This document shows positions 1-11,296 of a stretch of 64,000 bases of DNA, piece after piece. The DNA is taken from positions 496,001-560,000 of the forward strand of contig KN805373.1 in the NCBI GenBank assembly GCA_000818945.1. Direction: 5' to 3'. The stretch is from Schizochytrium sp. CCTCC M209059. Lineage: Eukaryota; Sar; Bigyra; Thraustochytrida; Thraustochytriidae. The notes beneath the pieces are model-generated. The model made no database searches. It was not told the DNA's origin and saw only the letters and a list, made by a program, of their open reading frames with translations. The position numbers were made by a program, and so were the translations under genes. Positions within the stretch are counted from its first letter, which is position 1. Each line of letters opens with the position of its first letter.

Positions 1-48
1 CAACTTGCAGCAGAAAAGAAGAAAAAGACGACAACGAGCAAAGCAAGC

Positions 49-1185
49 ATGGCTTCTCGTGCCAGCGCTTCGTGGGGGGAGCACCTGTCAGAGGGCTTCC
101 GCGCATTCACATCGCTTGTCAAGCAGCGCCCGTACTACAACCCAGCAGCAGGACCCATTCCAAAGGAGATGTGGTCCGTACAGAGCGTCGAAAAAGGCAA
201 GGTGGCCTTGAAAAAGGTGCCCGTTCCTGTGCCCGAGGCAGGCGAAGTCCTAGTGCGTCTGCAGTACACGCCCGTCCATCCGCACGACATCAACTATGCA
301 ATGGGCTTTGTAAACTATGGAGCGGACGAGATCGAGCTCCCGCACTCCATCGGTAACGAAGGCAGTGGCGTTGTTGTGGGCTCTGGTGGGGGACTCCTTG
401 CGCACTACTACTGCCGTTCCATGACTCGCGTGGCTGCTACCTCAGACAAGGCCCAGTTTTGGTCCGAGTACGCCGTTGCGTCTGCGACGCAGACGCTGCC
501 GCTTCCGGACTCGCTCGACTCCAAGAAGGGCGCAGCCGCCTTTGTGAATCCTACCGCTTCTCTCGTCATCCTTACGCTCGCGTACGAAGGAGGTCACAAA
601 GCACTTGTGATCTCGCCAGCAAACTCTCAAGTTGGTCTGCAGACGACGCGAGGCGCCGCCTATTTTGGCCTCAAGACTGTTTGTATTGTGCGCGGCGAAG
701 ATCGCGTGCGCATGCTCGAAAAGGACGTGGGCGTGCCCCGCGAGCAGATCGTGCGCTCGGACATAGATAGCTTTGAAAGCGATCTGCGTAAGGCGGTCGA
801 ATTGACTGGCGCCACGATCGCGTTCGATGGCATTGCCGGAGACGTTTCGAGCACAATTTACAAGGCCATGCCGAAGAAGGCCGATGTCTACTACTACGGC
901 AACATTGGCGGTGGCGGAGTCCCCAAAGAGCTTGAGGACAAGGAGAATGACCCCGAAAAGTTCTTTCGCCTCTTGCACGCCCCCAAGTGGGTGGCCGAGT
1001 CATACTTACGCAAGGTCAAATTGTATTACCGCCTCTCCAAGCTTTTGGAAGACAAGCTCTACACCGACTACGCTCGCGAAATCAGCCTCGAGGACAAAGA
1101 GTTGATTGATACCATTCACTCGCTCGGCAAGGAGTACAAGACTGGCAAGGTGCTCATCAAAATGCCTGCCGCCGACTCGGAGTAA
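49..1185 (+). CDS. Enoyl thioester reductase / quinone oxidoreductase (MDR superfamily)
   Basis: Intronless 378-residue zinc-free medium-chain dehydrogenase/reductase, expected to reduce a 2-enoyl thioester or a quinone with NADPH. The N-terminal half is the GroES-like catalytic fold: the stretch around EAGEVLVRLQYTPVHPHDIN (residues 60-80) and GNEGSGVVVGSG are typical of MECR/QOR proteins. The Rossmann half carries a nucleotide-binding loop of the form NSQVG near residue 190, followed by GLKTVCIVR. That loop resembles the NSGVG of mitochondrial enoyl reductase (MECR) more than the GGVG of quinone oxidoreductases. The basic, Ser/Ala-rich first 30 residues could be a mitochondrial presequence. 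The ATG at 49 follows an A/G-rich leader and is the first in frame. MECR versus a generic oxidoreductase cannot be settled by eye. Confidence 0.82.
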   Translation: MASRASASWGEHLSEGFRAFTSLVKQRPYYNPAAGPIPKEMWSVQSVEKGKVALKKVPVPVPEAGEVLVRLQYTPVHPHDINYAMGFVNYGADEIELPHSIGNEGSGVVVGSGGGLLAHYYCRSMTRVAATSDKAQFWSEYAVASATQTLPLPDSLDSKKGAAAFVNPTASLVILTLAYEGGHKALVISPANSQVGLQTTRGAAYFGLKTVCIVRGEDRVRMLEKDVGVPREQIVRSDIDSFESDLRKAVELTGATIAFDGIAGDVSSTIYKAMPKKADVYYYGNIGGGGVPKELEDKENDPEKFFRLLHAPKWVAESYLRKVKLYYRLSKLLEDKLYTDYAREISLEDKELIDTIHSLGKEYKTGKVLIKMPAADSE

Positions 1186-1389
1186 GGGAGACTCCCGCCC
1201 GGCGCCCGCCTTTTCTTGAGTCGTCCAAACGACTCTCTTTTATTTTCTCTCGAGTTTGATACCAGCTATGGCCTAGGCCTTGAGCCTGGCAGCGATTAGT
1301 TTACGTTAACTTCGCCCATCAGCCTGCCAGCTAGCTAGCTACGTATAGTTAGTTAGCCAGCCTCATCGGTTGCTTGGTCTCTTTACAAT

Positions 1390-1428
<39 letters not shown>

Positions 1429-1974
1429 GAGCAGTGAACGGCCAGCTAGTGAAACTTCGTCCTAACTCACACATCGCATGACTGCGCCGGGTCCGTTGAG
1501 GCAGACGCCGATACGGTGACGCTTCGTCAACCCACAAGCCTTGTACTACCGCCGCCATCACCTTTGGCGGCCCCTCAACACGGTAATCAGGGCGGCGAAA
1601 TTTTTGGAGCCTAGTAGCAGTGCAACAGCTTGCACCGCTGTACCGTTCTCTCTGTATAGTAACAGGACCAAAGGTTTCACCAAGCACAATCCGGCGAGCA
1701 GGTCCGCGCGCGCGCGCGCGGAGATCCGCGATCGTGCTCATTCTCGACGTCGCCAGGCCCCTGTTTCCACGCGGAGGCGGCGCGTGTCCGAGCAGTCTGG
1801 AGCCCTCCCTCTTTCATTGACTGTAAATCTTGAGCGTTCGGCTTGCAAAAAACGGATCTCTGACGGAAATGTGGGGCGGCGAGATCATGCGTCGTCTGCG
1901 AGCCGCTCGTCGCCATTCGGCAGTCCTCATTGAGCGGTCGGCGCAGGGCGTGGTGCCCTCCTTCTTCGCAGGCA
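1186..1974. other. Intergenic spacer with simple repeats, no gene seen
   Basis: 3' flank of the reductase and 5' flank of the ammonium transporter. It holds a pure CTTT tract at 1391-1428 and a short alternating CG run near 1708. ORFs here are low-complexity shadows. Confidence 0.6.
1391..1428. repeat. (CTTT)n microsatellite
   Basis: About nine perfect tandem copies of a CTTT tetranucleotide, read directly from the sequence. Confidence 0.95.
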
Positions 1975-3726
1975 ATGTCGAACGAGACGACAACAAACGA
2001 CCTGAGGACGCTGGACGAGAGCTGCTTCTACCATGAGGACGTGGACACGCTCTGGCTCCTCATCAATGGGTTGGTGGTGCTATCAATGTAAGTGGCGCCG
2101 AAGAAAATGAAAAGCCTTGGTCCTAGCCTCGAACATAACGCTGACTTTTCCATGTACTCGCGCGCGAATCAATCAATAAATAGGCAAGGAGGCTTTGCCA
2201 TGATCGAGGCCGGGAGCATTCGAAGCCTCAACTCCGTCAATATTTTGTTCAAGAACTATGCCGATTTGGCAGTTGGAGGTATAGCATACTGGATGACAGG
2301 GTATGGTCTGTCCTACGGAAAATCACAGGGCGGATTCATTGGCTCATCGGACTTTTTCCCTGAAGGTGGTGCCTTTGATCACATCAAGTGGTTTTTCCAG
2401 CTGTCCTTTGCAGCAACAGCAGCCACAATCGACTCGGGAGCCGTCGTGGAGCGCATGAAACTTCCCGTGTATATTGGCCTTTCCTTTATGATGACAGCAT
2501 GGACGTATCCTGTCGTCTGCCACTGGGTATGGCACTCGGAGGGCTGGTTGAATGCACTTGGGTACAAGGACTTTGCTGGCACGAGTGTGGTCCACACACT
2601 GGGTGGGACATCTGCGTTTTGGTGCACGTTCTTATTAGGACCGCGACTCGGCATCTTGGGAAAGAAGGTGCCTTCCGAGTTTTTCTTTTCCGATGAACAG
2701 CTGCTTATTACTCATTCGGTCTTTCATGGTGATGCCGGCAACATTATCTTTGGCACGTTGATCCTGCTCTTTGGCTGGTATGGCTTTAACTGCGGTAGCT
2801 CCGGAGCCGTATCGGGAGACAGCAGCGTCGTCGCCGGTCACGTTGCTTTTATCACGACATTAGGAGCTTGTTTTGGTGCCGTCACAGGAAGCGCTTACTC
2901 AATCTATCAGAAGCGGTTCGCACATCCAGGAACGTGCAGTATGGGCCTCTTGGCAGGTCTTGTGTCTATTACTGCCACCCCGGACACTCTGACAGCCGGA
3001 GGGGCAGCAATCTCGGGCTCAATAGGGGCAATTCTCTGTCTGTCGTGTCATGACTTGCTCGCAAAGTATCGTGTCGACGACCCAGTGGGAGTAGTTGGCG
3101 TTCACTTCGCCGCTGGCGTCTGGGGTACTCTTGTCCCAGCTCTATTTCAGGCGAGCCAGGGCTGCGTAGGTCCTGTAGGCGCCGAGGGCATTGTTTACGG
3201 TGGCAATTTTCGTAGCCTGGGCATTCAGTGCGTCGGACTGGCAGCCATTATTGCCTGGGCAACCTTAAATACCTTGCTGTACTGGGTTGTCGTAGAGCGC
3301 GTTTGTGGGGTGGAAATGCGCGTGTCGGCCCTGCAGGAGCTCGTGGGCAACGATATCGTAGAACATGGCATTGACACGTATGCGCGAATCAAAGCGATTC
3401 GCCAATTTGAGAACATTATTCAAAAGATGGGTGCCACGGCGTCAGGGAACCACTACCCTTTGGTATCGCCAATGACTGGATCTGCGGCATCTGGCCTTGG
3501 CCGTGGCGCGAAAGATGACACGAGGGGTACTCGCGATGGTGTCAGCGGATCAAATAGCACGGAACATAGGTCGACTTCCATCCCAGGCACTGAGGAGAGG
3601 GGTGTCATCGGCCGTGCGGCAGTGACATCATCTGGCCAACACCCGGACTCTGCAGTCCCGCAAGATCGCGCGGATGGCATTCCGCATCTTCTCGCAACGC
3701 AGAGCAGTTCCGTCAAATTAGGTTGA
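1975..3726 (+). CDS. Ammonium transporter (Amt/Mep/Rh family), two exons
   Basis: Exons 1975-2087 and 2184-3726 are joined across a 96-base intron with a GTAAGT donor and a TAG acceptor, giving 551 residues. Splicing restores the codon ATG and the sequence LSMQGGFAMIEAGS, which matches the conserved first helix of Amt proteins. Further family marks are DFAGTSVVHTLGG (periplasmic Asp and the first pore His), GDAGNIIFGTLILLFGWYGF, and GVHFAAGVWGTL (second pore His). Eleven membrane helices are expected and are followed by a roughly 100-residue polar, Ser/Thr-rich cytoplasmic tail. The role is uptake of NH4+/NH3 at the plasma membrane for nitrogen assimilation. Without exon 1 the protein would lack its first helix, so the spliced model is preferred. 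The tail after the last helix is the likely regulatory part. Confidence 0.93.
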
Positions 3727-4827
3727 TGCGATTGATGCTCCTCAATGGATCGAAGGCGCTTCAATGATACGTTAGGCGGTCCGAGGAAGCGAGCGCGTGT
3801 TCGCAAATAACAACCGCTTTGTAGCAAAAGTATAAACTGATGAAATACTGATTCTCGTGATCTTTCAACAGATGAAGCAGTCGCGCCGCGTGTTGCGAAA
3901 GAATTCAAGTAGATTTACGAAGAGATCTCTGCCGGCCAGCTCAATTGGAAGCGTAGATAGTTTGCATAGCAGGCCTTTGAAATTGAGTTGCGACATTCCT
4001 TTTTTCCTTCTAGTATCCACTACACTACACTACACTACGCACGAACTCAAGTTCTTTCGGCAGCGAACTTCTCGCCATGCAACCGGCCCACCCCACATGC
4101 CCTCCCGCATGCCCGCGGGCCCACCCGCCCTCAATGCCTCTTTCACTCTCCCCCCCTCTCAAGCTTCCCCCTTTGCTTGCTGCCTTCACCCGGCAGCTTA
4201 TCTTCCCGGACATTTCTCCATCTCTTCCGCGCGACACTCGCGAGGAGGATACTCGGCTTCGCCCCGCCGCTCAATGCCGCTCGCTCTCGCGCCGCGAGTG
4301 CCCCTTCCAGGCCAGGCCCCCGCCACCGCTCGCGGCGCGGCCCCTGCACGCGCGCACAATCTTGAGCGCGATGTACTCCGCGCGTGCGACGGTCGCCCGA
4401 GACCTCCTTGCAGCCAGCCTCGCAGCTTTGGTGATTGTTTTTATTTTTTCTGGAAAAAACTTTTCCCAACGCTCTCAAGCGCCCGGCGGTAGGGGGCGCC
4501 TAGGGGGGGGCTAGCGCCTAACCACCGCCTAACCACCTGCCTAGGCGGCTCTTGTGCAACACCGGTGACGAGTTTCCAGAAGTGCCTGCGTTCAAGCCAA
4601 GTCAAATCGCCCCAAAGGGCGAGGCAAACTGCAAACGCGAGAGCCAGGACAGCGCCGAGAGCGAGCAGGCGAGCGAGCGAGCGCGAGACGAGCTCGGCGA
4701 GGCTGCGCAGGCAGCATCAGGCGGGAAGGCAGCAGGCGAGCGCGCAGGCGCGAGGCGTCGCGGAGCGAGAGTAGATCGAGTTCGCTCGCTCGCGCTAGCT
4801 AGCTAGTTGAGAGCGCCGCCAGCGAGA
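3727..4827. other. Intergenic spacer, no gene seen
   Basis: Spacer between the ammonium transporter and the RING gene. It contains C/T-rich low-complexity DNA (about 4060-4330) and short GCCTAACCACC repeats near 4515-4545. Overlapping ORFs here are compositional. The last 200 bases are the probable promoter and leader of the RING gene. Confidence 0.55.
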
Positions 4828-6405
4828 ATGGCGGGGGAAAACGCGGGCGTGGGAGAGCAGCAGCAGCAGCAGCAGCAGCAGCGGCAGCGGCGAGGACAAC
4901 AGCAGCAGCAGCAGCAGCAACAAGGTCGAAGCGAGGAGATGCTCCGGTTCATGACGACGGTGTTCTTCCCGATTCACGCGTTTGACATTCGAGTAGACGT
5001 GAACGACCAGGCCGCGGGTCCCGCACCAGCATCGCGCGAGGCGGTCGCCAAGCTCGCGCGGACAAAAGTGGGTCAGGACACGTGCCCCGTGCGCACGCCG
5101 GGAGGCGACCATTCCTGCAGTGTCTGTCTGAGCGCGTTTGAAAAAGACGAGGATGTGATTGAATTGCCCTGTAAGCACATCTTTCACGCCGCGTGTGTGA
5201 CGCCGTGGCTTGAACGGCACAACTCGTGCCCGAACTGCAGGCAGGGGCTTCCCGTAGACGAAGATAAGCCCGAGACGAATGTGGAGCAAAGTCAAGATGA
5301 GGGCTCGGGACGGAGCTCTTCCTCAGCCGCCCCCACTACGAGCCAAGACCCTGTGCAAGGGCGGAACCACACATCCCACGCCGGCGAATCTGCCCATGGT
5401 GATGAGGTCGCTGCCGCGCGGCATTTCGCCGAAGCTCTCATGCAGGACTACATGCGCTCTTTTTCAGAGGCCATGATCAACTACATGGGGCAGCGGGAAC
5501 AGGATTCTTCAACCACAAGGACGCAGAGTTCATCATCTGAAGCGCGCAGCAGACCTGCGCGCCAAGCGGGAGGGCTTGATCGGCAGAGTAGTTTTGCCGA
5601 AGGCTTGAGGCGTGCTTTTGCATCTCAGCCTTCTTCATCTTTCTCAAGCGCGAATCAAGACGCTTCTTCCCGTCGTCGCGTCAACCGCCGAAGAGCACCT
5701 GTACCTGCGAGTAGCACCAGTAGCGGTACGAGCGGCGGAAGCAGACGCGAAAACCCAGCTTCGGCCGCGTCTGGACTCTCACGGCAATCGAGCTTTGCTG
5801 AAGGATTGCGCCGCGCTTTCGCCTCTTCGTCGGGGCCTGCGAGGTCAGGAAGCGTGCTCACGAGGCCAGCGAGAGCGTCGACAACCTCCGCGTCATCATC
5901 ATCATCATCATCATCATCATCGTCGTCGTCGTCGTCGTCGACGACGCATACTAGAGGGCCCAGACCGTCACCGACCCTGCCGCCAGTCTTCACATCGCCG
6001 AGCGGGCTTCCGATGTCAAGCAATCAGCCATTTGTGCATTGGCTTCACCCTCTGGCCCAGGCTTTTGACTTCAGTCCTCGATCGCGGTCTCCTTCGACAA
6101 CGACAGCGGAAACGATGACACCGCAAGTAAACTCGGGGTCCAGAAACGAGCAAGCAGGCCAGCAGCGGCAGCAAATGCGCAGTCCTCGCGCAGCAGCCAC
6201 GTCTGCGCGCGAACCGAAGCGTCGTCGCGTAAATTCGGGCGGAGAGCATGTGAGCGCTGCCGCTCCTCCTCCGCAATCTCGCCAGGATCTGCTCAAGTGC
6301 TCAATTGGCACGCTCAAACATCTTTTGGGCCGTCTCGGCATTGACTATTCAAGCTGCGTTGAGAAGAGCGAGCTTGTTGACCTATTGCTCCGTGCAGAGG
6401 CGTGA
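4828..6405 (+). CDS. RING-H2 E3 ubiquitin ligase with C-terminal SAP-like helix pair
   Basis: Intronless, 525 residues. The reading frame extends back to 4807, but the first ATG is at 4828. The RING-H2 finger lies at residues 97-139 in C-x2-C...C-x1-H-x2-H...C-x2-C order (CSVCLSAF, CKHIFHAAC, CPNC), as in E2-binding ubiquitin ligases. The N-terminus has two polyglutamine tracts (CAG repeats at 4858-4881 and 4901-4921). The long middle part is Ser/Arg-rich and disordered, with a polyserine run encoded by TCA/TCG repeats at 5892-5940. A 15-residue motif, RQSSFAEGLRRAFAS, occurs twice identically (residues 252 and 319). The last 35 residues (IGTLKHLLGRLGIDYSSCVE) resemble the SAP-like domain of MANF/CDNF. 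The substrate is unknown. Confidence 0.88.
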   Translation: MAGENAGVGEQQQQQQQQRQRRGQQQQQQQQQGRSEEMLRFMTTVFFPIHAFDIRVDVNDQAAGPAPASREAVAKLARTKVGQDTCPVRTPGGDHSCSVCLSAFEKDEDVIELPCKHIFHAACVTPWLERHNSCPNCRQGLPVDEDKPETNVEQSQDEGSGRSSSSAAPTTSQDPVQGRNHTSHAGESAHGDEVAAARHFAEALMQDYMRSFSEAMINYMGQREQDSSTTRTQSSSSEARSRPARQAGGLDRQSSFAEGLRRAFASQPSSSFSSANQDASSRRRVNRRRAPVPASSTSSGTSGGSRRENPASAASGLSRQSSFAEGLRRAFASSSGPARSGSVLTRPARASTTSASSSSSSSSSSSSSSSSTTHTRGPRPSPTLPPVFTSPSGLPMSSNQPFVHWLHPLAQAFDFSPRSRSPSTTTAETMTPQVNSGSRNEQAGQQRQQMRSPRAAATSAREPKRRRVNSGGEHVSAAAPPPQSRQDLLKCSIGTLKHLLGRLGIDYSSCVEKSELVDLLLRAEA

Positions 6406-7265
6406 GCTGCTGCCGAAAGCGGCCCGGTTTCACTTTGTCCATAATCTTATCCTAGTTTGTATACATTTACCATATGAAGTTTTAGAGAACATTTGGTTGC
6501 TCTCTCGATGTGCTGCGAGGGATAATCATGATCGTTGATTGGCAAAATTTCTACCCGGGTAGGTACAATACTTTAGTGTCCTGTCAACGATCTGACTGGC
6601 TGGCTAACGTAAGCCCATCCTAGACGCTCCTTGTCAGATTGTGGCGCATGCTCCGCTTGGACGCATGCTCACTTTGCCGCAAGAGGCCTCGCTGGCTGGC
6701 TGGCTGGCTGGCTGGCAGCCAGCCCGCTTATCATTCCGGGCCGTGTCTTCCTTCCTTCCACCCTTTTTCCCGGCCCACGGAGGCTCATCATGTCTCCGCC
6801 GCTACGCACAGAGGGCTGGGCCCTTTCCAGCGAGGGTTTGCTGCGGCAACGACCACGAGGAGTCTATCCTCGCTCGCTCGTTCCCTCCCTCCCTCACTTG
6901 ATCGATCGCTGTCCACGGTTTGGACCTCTCGGCATGCCGCTGGACGCTGATCGTGCTCGATGCGGTGGGGCTTGGTCTTTCGTCGCCTCCGCTTTGGTGG
7001 CTTCGTGTGGCAAGTGGCATTCACAATCATCGCTCGCTGGTGCGATAACGATCTCGGCGACCGTGACTAGGCCTAGCGCAGCCCAGCTGCACAAGCATGG
7101 GCACGACCCACCGAACGGAGATGGCGGTCTGGCGGCTGAGCCGACGTCGTGAGAATGAGTGATTCGTCGCCGCGCCTCGATGGAGAAGATCGGATAAAGA
7201 AGCATCTGTCGTCAGTGCAGCGTGTCGCATTCTCTAAAGAAACGAAAACGCGAGCAGTACTATAT
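6406..7265. other. Spacer left of the transposon, no gene seen
   Basis: 3' flank of the RING gene followed by unannotated DNA with a short GGCT repeat (6692-6720). The ORFs overlap on both strands, have biased composition and show no recognisable motif. Confidence 0.5.
7262..7265. repeat. Target-site duplication, left copy (ATAT)
   Basis: ATAT directly abuts the left CCCGATGA terminus and matches the four bases at 11714-11717 after the right terminus. Confidence 0.6.
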
Positions 7266-7297
7266 CCCGATGATTTCTAATGTGGATTATAATCCAC
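7266..7297 (+). repeat. Left terminal inverted repeat plus subterminal palindrome
   Basis: CCCGATGA is followed by TTTCTAAT and a perfect 16-base palindrome, GTGGATTATAATCCAC, at 7282-7297. The TTGTGGA core recurs near 7339. Confidence 0.75.
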
Positions 7298-7333
7298 TTT
7301 AGAACCTTTGGAAGGTGGTGCATCTAAAAAAGA

Positions 7334-10300
7334 ATGTTGTATTGTGGATTAAGGGTGACATTAAGTACCCTGATTCTGCCCGTTTCTAGAGTCTCTAGCC
7401 CATTCACGTCTTCGCTTTTGGAGATGACACTGTGTCTGGTTGCTCAGTCTTGCCCAAGGTGCCACACGAAATCGGCCCAAGGTTGTGCGACAGTTAGTTT
7501 ACCTTTTTTCGGAGATGGCAAAGTCGCTTTGCCTGCTGCCCTGCTCGACGCTCAGTTTGCGGGCTATTCAGGGCGCGTACCCAAGCCCGCGGCTGCGTAC
7601 AGGCCTTCTAGCAGGTCGCTTGCGCTGGTGAACGAGGCCGAGTGGCCTAGCCCGCCGGCGCAGCAAGCACCACGCTCAGCACGAGCTGCGAACACGACAT
7701 CTTCGTGGAACCTGCGATCTAACCATCACTCTAACCATCGCAACCTGGCCGAGGGAACGCAACCTGGCCAAGCGCAGGCAACGCGACGCAACGGAGAACC
7801 TGAAGGATCGATGGAAGCCGTGAGGTGCAATGCGTGCAACGAATTTGGTCACAAACGTTCAAATCACAAGGATTGTAGAATGAACAAGAAACGTCGAACA
7901 GACTCTGCCGTCGATGGGCCATCGTCTTCGAACACCTCAAGCACGGTATGCGACACCAACTTCCAGAGTGGTCCATCCCGTACCGCGTCTTGTGAGCTGG
8001 ATCTGACACGGCCCAGCGAGGCCGACTCCTCTCCCGAGCAAGCACCGCGCCCAGCTTGAAGGATCGGACGAGCGATAAGTCAGCGCGTTCCATCGATCCT
8101 TGACACTCTCGACAGTGTGTGTCGTGAAAAGAACAAAGCCGAGCCTTGGGACGAAACGAGCCTTTTTCTCACAATTCTTGGTGCTGACGGCAAGCATCAT
8201 CTCCTTAACTCGATGTGCCAAAGCCTACTCATGGCGGGGAAAGCTGAAAGTCATGAATGGGAGTTTCTTGCCTTCCTTGCCCAGCTCTTCTGGACCATGG
8301 GATATACCAAGGCGACCAAGAAAAACTCTTTCGAGCTTCTTTCAACTTTTATGACGATGAAGGGATATGCCGGTACGGACGTACTCTTAGACTTGACGCG
8401 ATTCAACACTCTGCAGAAGCACTTTCGAGGATTCCCACCGCAAGCATCGGCAAACGCTTCGAGTCATCTGGATGAGACGGACAATGCAGCGAAGATGCAT
8501 TCTCTTGAGGAGAAGCTTGCTGAAATCACGCTACGATTGTTTGCTAACAAGAACCTTCGAGTCACTATCGATGACAGAAATCGTGGAACTGTTTCCGCGA
8601 GTAACCCGGTGAACACGTACCGTCCGCGCAAGCGCCATCAGAACGGCGCCGGCTCCGATGCAAGTGCAGACGCTATATTTCGTGTGAAGCTGTTTAGCCA
8701 GCTCTATGATCGCCAGTACAACCAGGCTCAGGTCCTTGAAAAGATTTTGCAACGCATCAAGGATGCTGCTGGCGGGGATGTTGCTGGAGTACAGGTTTGC
8801 CTTGATCGAGGTTATCCTTCGGAAGAGCTATACAAGCTCTGTGCAAGGCTCGGATTTGACCTTATTGTGGTCAACGATAAAGAGCGACATCAGGGGAATC
8901 CATTTCTATCGCACACTGCTCAGAAGGATACCCGAGCCAAGTACGTAAACCGTGGGTGGGCGACGTCAAATCTCAACATCCATCCAAAATTCCTTGTCGA
9001 CGATGCTCCCAAACTTGGTAGCGAGATTTTTGCTGCAAGTAAGAGTCTGACGCGTGGCTCTGGTCGATCAAAGGTCATTGCTCATGCTTATGCTGTTCGC
9101 GAGTATGGTGACGCCAAGCGATCACGCATCCATCGCTTTGTTTCAATGCTACCATCTGACATGGAGGACGCTTTTAAAAACACGTTCGTCTTTGAGTCCT
9201 CCGGTCGCGTTCTTGAAAGCATTGCGCAGACATGGCTGTTTTATCCTGCTCCAAAATCTCGCCGTCCAACACCGATAGTGACAGCTGATTCTGAGAACGA
9301 CATGGAGACTTCGAGTGTTGCAGAGACTTGTCTCGATGATGGCGAAATTGCTCTTGACGGCGATGACTACGAGGACGAAGAATACGAAAGCAATAGTGAG
9401 GTCTGTGAAGGCGAAGAGAACCCTGAAGATGCTGGTGCATGCGTGGCACATTGTGACGACGAAGTATGCGATGCTTCACAATCCGATCGAAACAGAACGA
9501 CCAACCCCTCGCACTCCGAGGACATGGAGCCTCTGCCCAACGAGCCTATGACGGATGCAATGCGGAGAATAATTGAGGCCCCTTCCCCTGAACGCAAGGA
9601 CGTGGAAGCGCACATTTCCGCATCGGTTGTCCCATTAACAGCGGGCCAACGCTGTGCAGATTGGTTTATGCTCAAGATGCTTCTTATCACAGGTACGTCA
9701 GCTCAGCAAATTGCAAAGGAGGACGCTCGATGTAGGCCTTTTCTGTACGAGGACCCTACGCGCACAAAGCCCCCCCAGGTCCTGACCTCGAGTGCGCTGA
9801 GCAGGATGCTATGTGCCGGGTGGTTCCATGCCAAAAAACCAGACGGAAGTAAGGCAAACCGGGCAATGGCGATTGGGATCATCAATGAGTCGGGAATTAC
9901 TCGCCAACTACGCAAGAAAAAGTTCGTGGATGCTGTGTTTGAAATTGGCTTAGTCCAAAAGAAGGGAAGACCGGGTCTCGGAGTGAGCGCTGACAATATC
10001 ATCGTCATTCGCCCACCTGGTGAGACAAACCGTGCTGCTCGCATCGTGGCACCATTAGAAATTAAGACGAAAGTCTCGCCACGCACCCAAGATCGTCCAA
10101 CTAAGATTTCCAGGAGACACGGGCCATATTTCTACTGCAATGTGGGTTCCACAAAATGGTTCGAGGCCGTCCCAACCGAGTATCGTGGTCAACTCCTTCA
10201 CCAGGCGGCCATTTACGATTCTGAATATGTGGTGTTTTGCGTCGGAACCACAAGGACAATTAACTACGTGGTCCTTATTCGATCCCCTCTTCAAACTCGC

Positions 10301-11296
10301 CAGAAGTGGCTTCAAGCGTTTGAGGAGGTGGAGCGCCGGTTCATCGACTGGGCTTACGCTGCCTCTCCTGCCTTATCATCGTCGGCCATTCCTTGCGCTT
10401 ACACAGAGGAAGATCGGAAGCTTCTCGCCTCCCGACTTCCTCTTTGGAGCGCCTATCACTCGCGTCTTAAGTCAAGTGGGATTTTCGTCCCTGTCCGGCT
10501 AACACGCTCATTGGTGCAGTATTACTACAGCGCCTCAAAGCAGGGGGTGGATGGCCTTGATGATTACTCAGAGCGCTTTGACACTCGCGCTTTGAAAACC
10601 AATTGGGAGACTAAGGTGGTAATTGGCATGGTTACCGACGTGCTGATCAATGCGCTGATCGTGTGGCGGATCATTATTACATCGAACAAACTCGGTGGCG
10701 AATGGCAGAGTTTGAAAAAATTCCAACAAGATTGCTCAAGGAGCTGCCAGGTCAGCGATTTTGTGCAGCAGGTTACGCTGGGCCTTCTCGCCAAAGCGAG
10801 TGGGCTCAAGCGGGGCCTTTCAAACGAACATGTCATTGGCAATGCAACGGCGTTGGGACGGCCGGAACAGGAGAATAATGGCCATGTCACCACAAGGAGG
10901 CTCACAAATGACGAACATGCCAAGCTGAGAATTTCGAATGGAAAGCGTGACGTCATTCAAAGCGCGAATACGAACAGTGTGAAGACACTTCGTCTCAGCG
11001 GGAATTCTCATCCAGAGGTAGGGTGCAACCAGAAACGATGCGTGGTGTGTGGCGAAGGATCCCGAAAGCGTTGTAGTTTCTGTAATGTTACCCTCCACGT
11101 CAGGCTAAAAACCTCAACAAGCCAGACCAAGACTTGTTGGCGGCAGTGGCATGAGGATGACATTGTTCGGCGCCGCAACTATACTCGTCGGTCACCCACC
11201 GCGTCTTCAAGCCATTCTGGAAACAGTACACCGCAATCTTCGCATCACTCGGGTTCAAGCACGCCATGCTCTCATACTCATCATAGCGCGCCTTAG
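7334..11296 (+). CDS. piggyBac-type DDD transposase carrying an inserted YqaJ-like PD-(D/E)XK nuclease
   Basis: The frame runs 7334-11296 with one TGA at 8057-8059. An intron 7946-8083 (GTATGC donor, CAG acceptor, 138 bases, in phase) would remove it and give about 1274 residues (numbering below). Residues 165-185 hold a zinc-knuckle-like motif, CNACNEFGH. The core then follows piggyBac order: MGY and LTRF helices, first Asp in VTIDD (about 367), second Asp in CLDRGYPSEEL (445), third Asp in YYYSASKQGVDGLDD (1027 or 1030), and a C-terminal finger CVVCGEGSRKRCSFC ending WRQWH (about 1185-1230). Between the second and third Asp lie some 500 extra residues. Part of these looks like a YqaJ/lambda-exonuclease domain: W-x-MLKMLLITGTS, GLGVSADNI (D841), LEIK (E863, K865) and QLLHQAAIYDSEYVVF. 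The frame is otherwise open, so the element may be recent. The intron is inferred; readthrough or an inactivating stop are alternatives. Confidence 0.82.
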
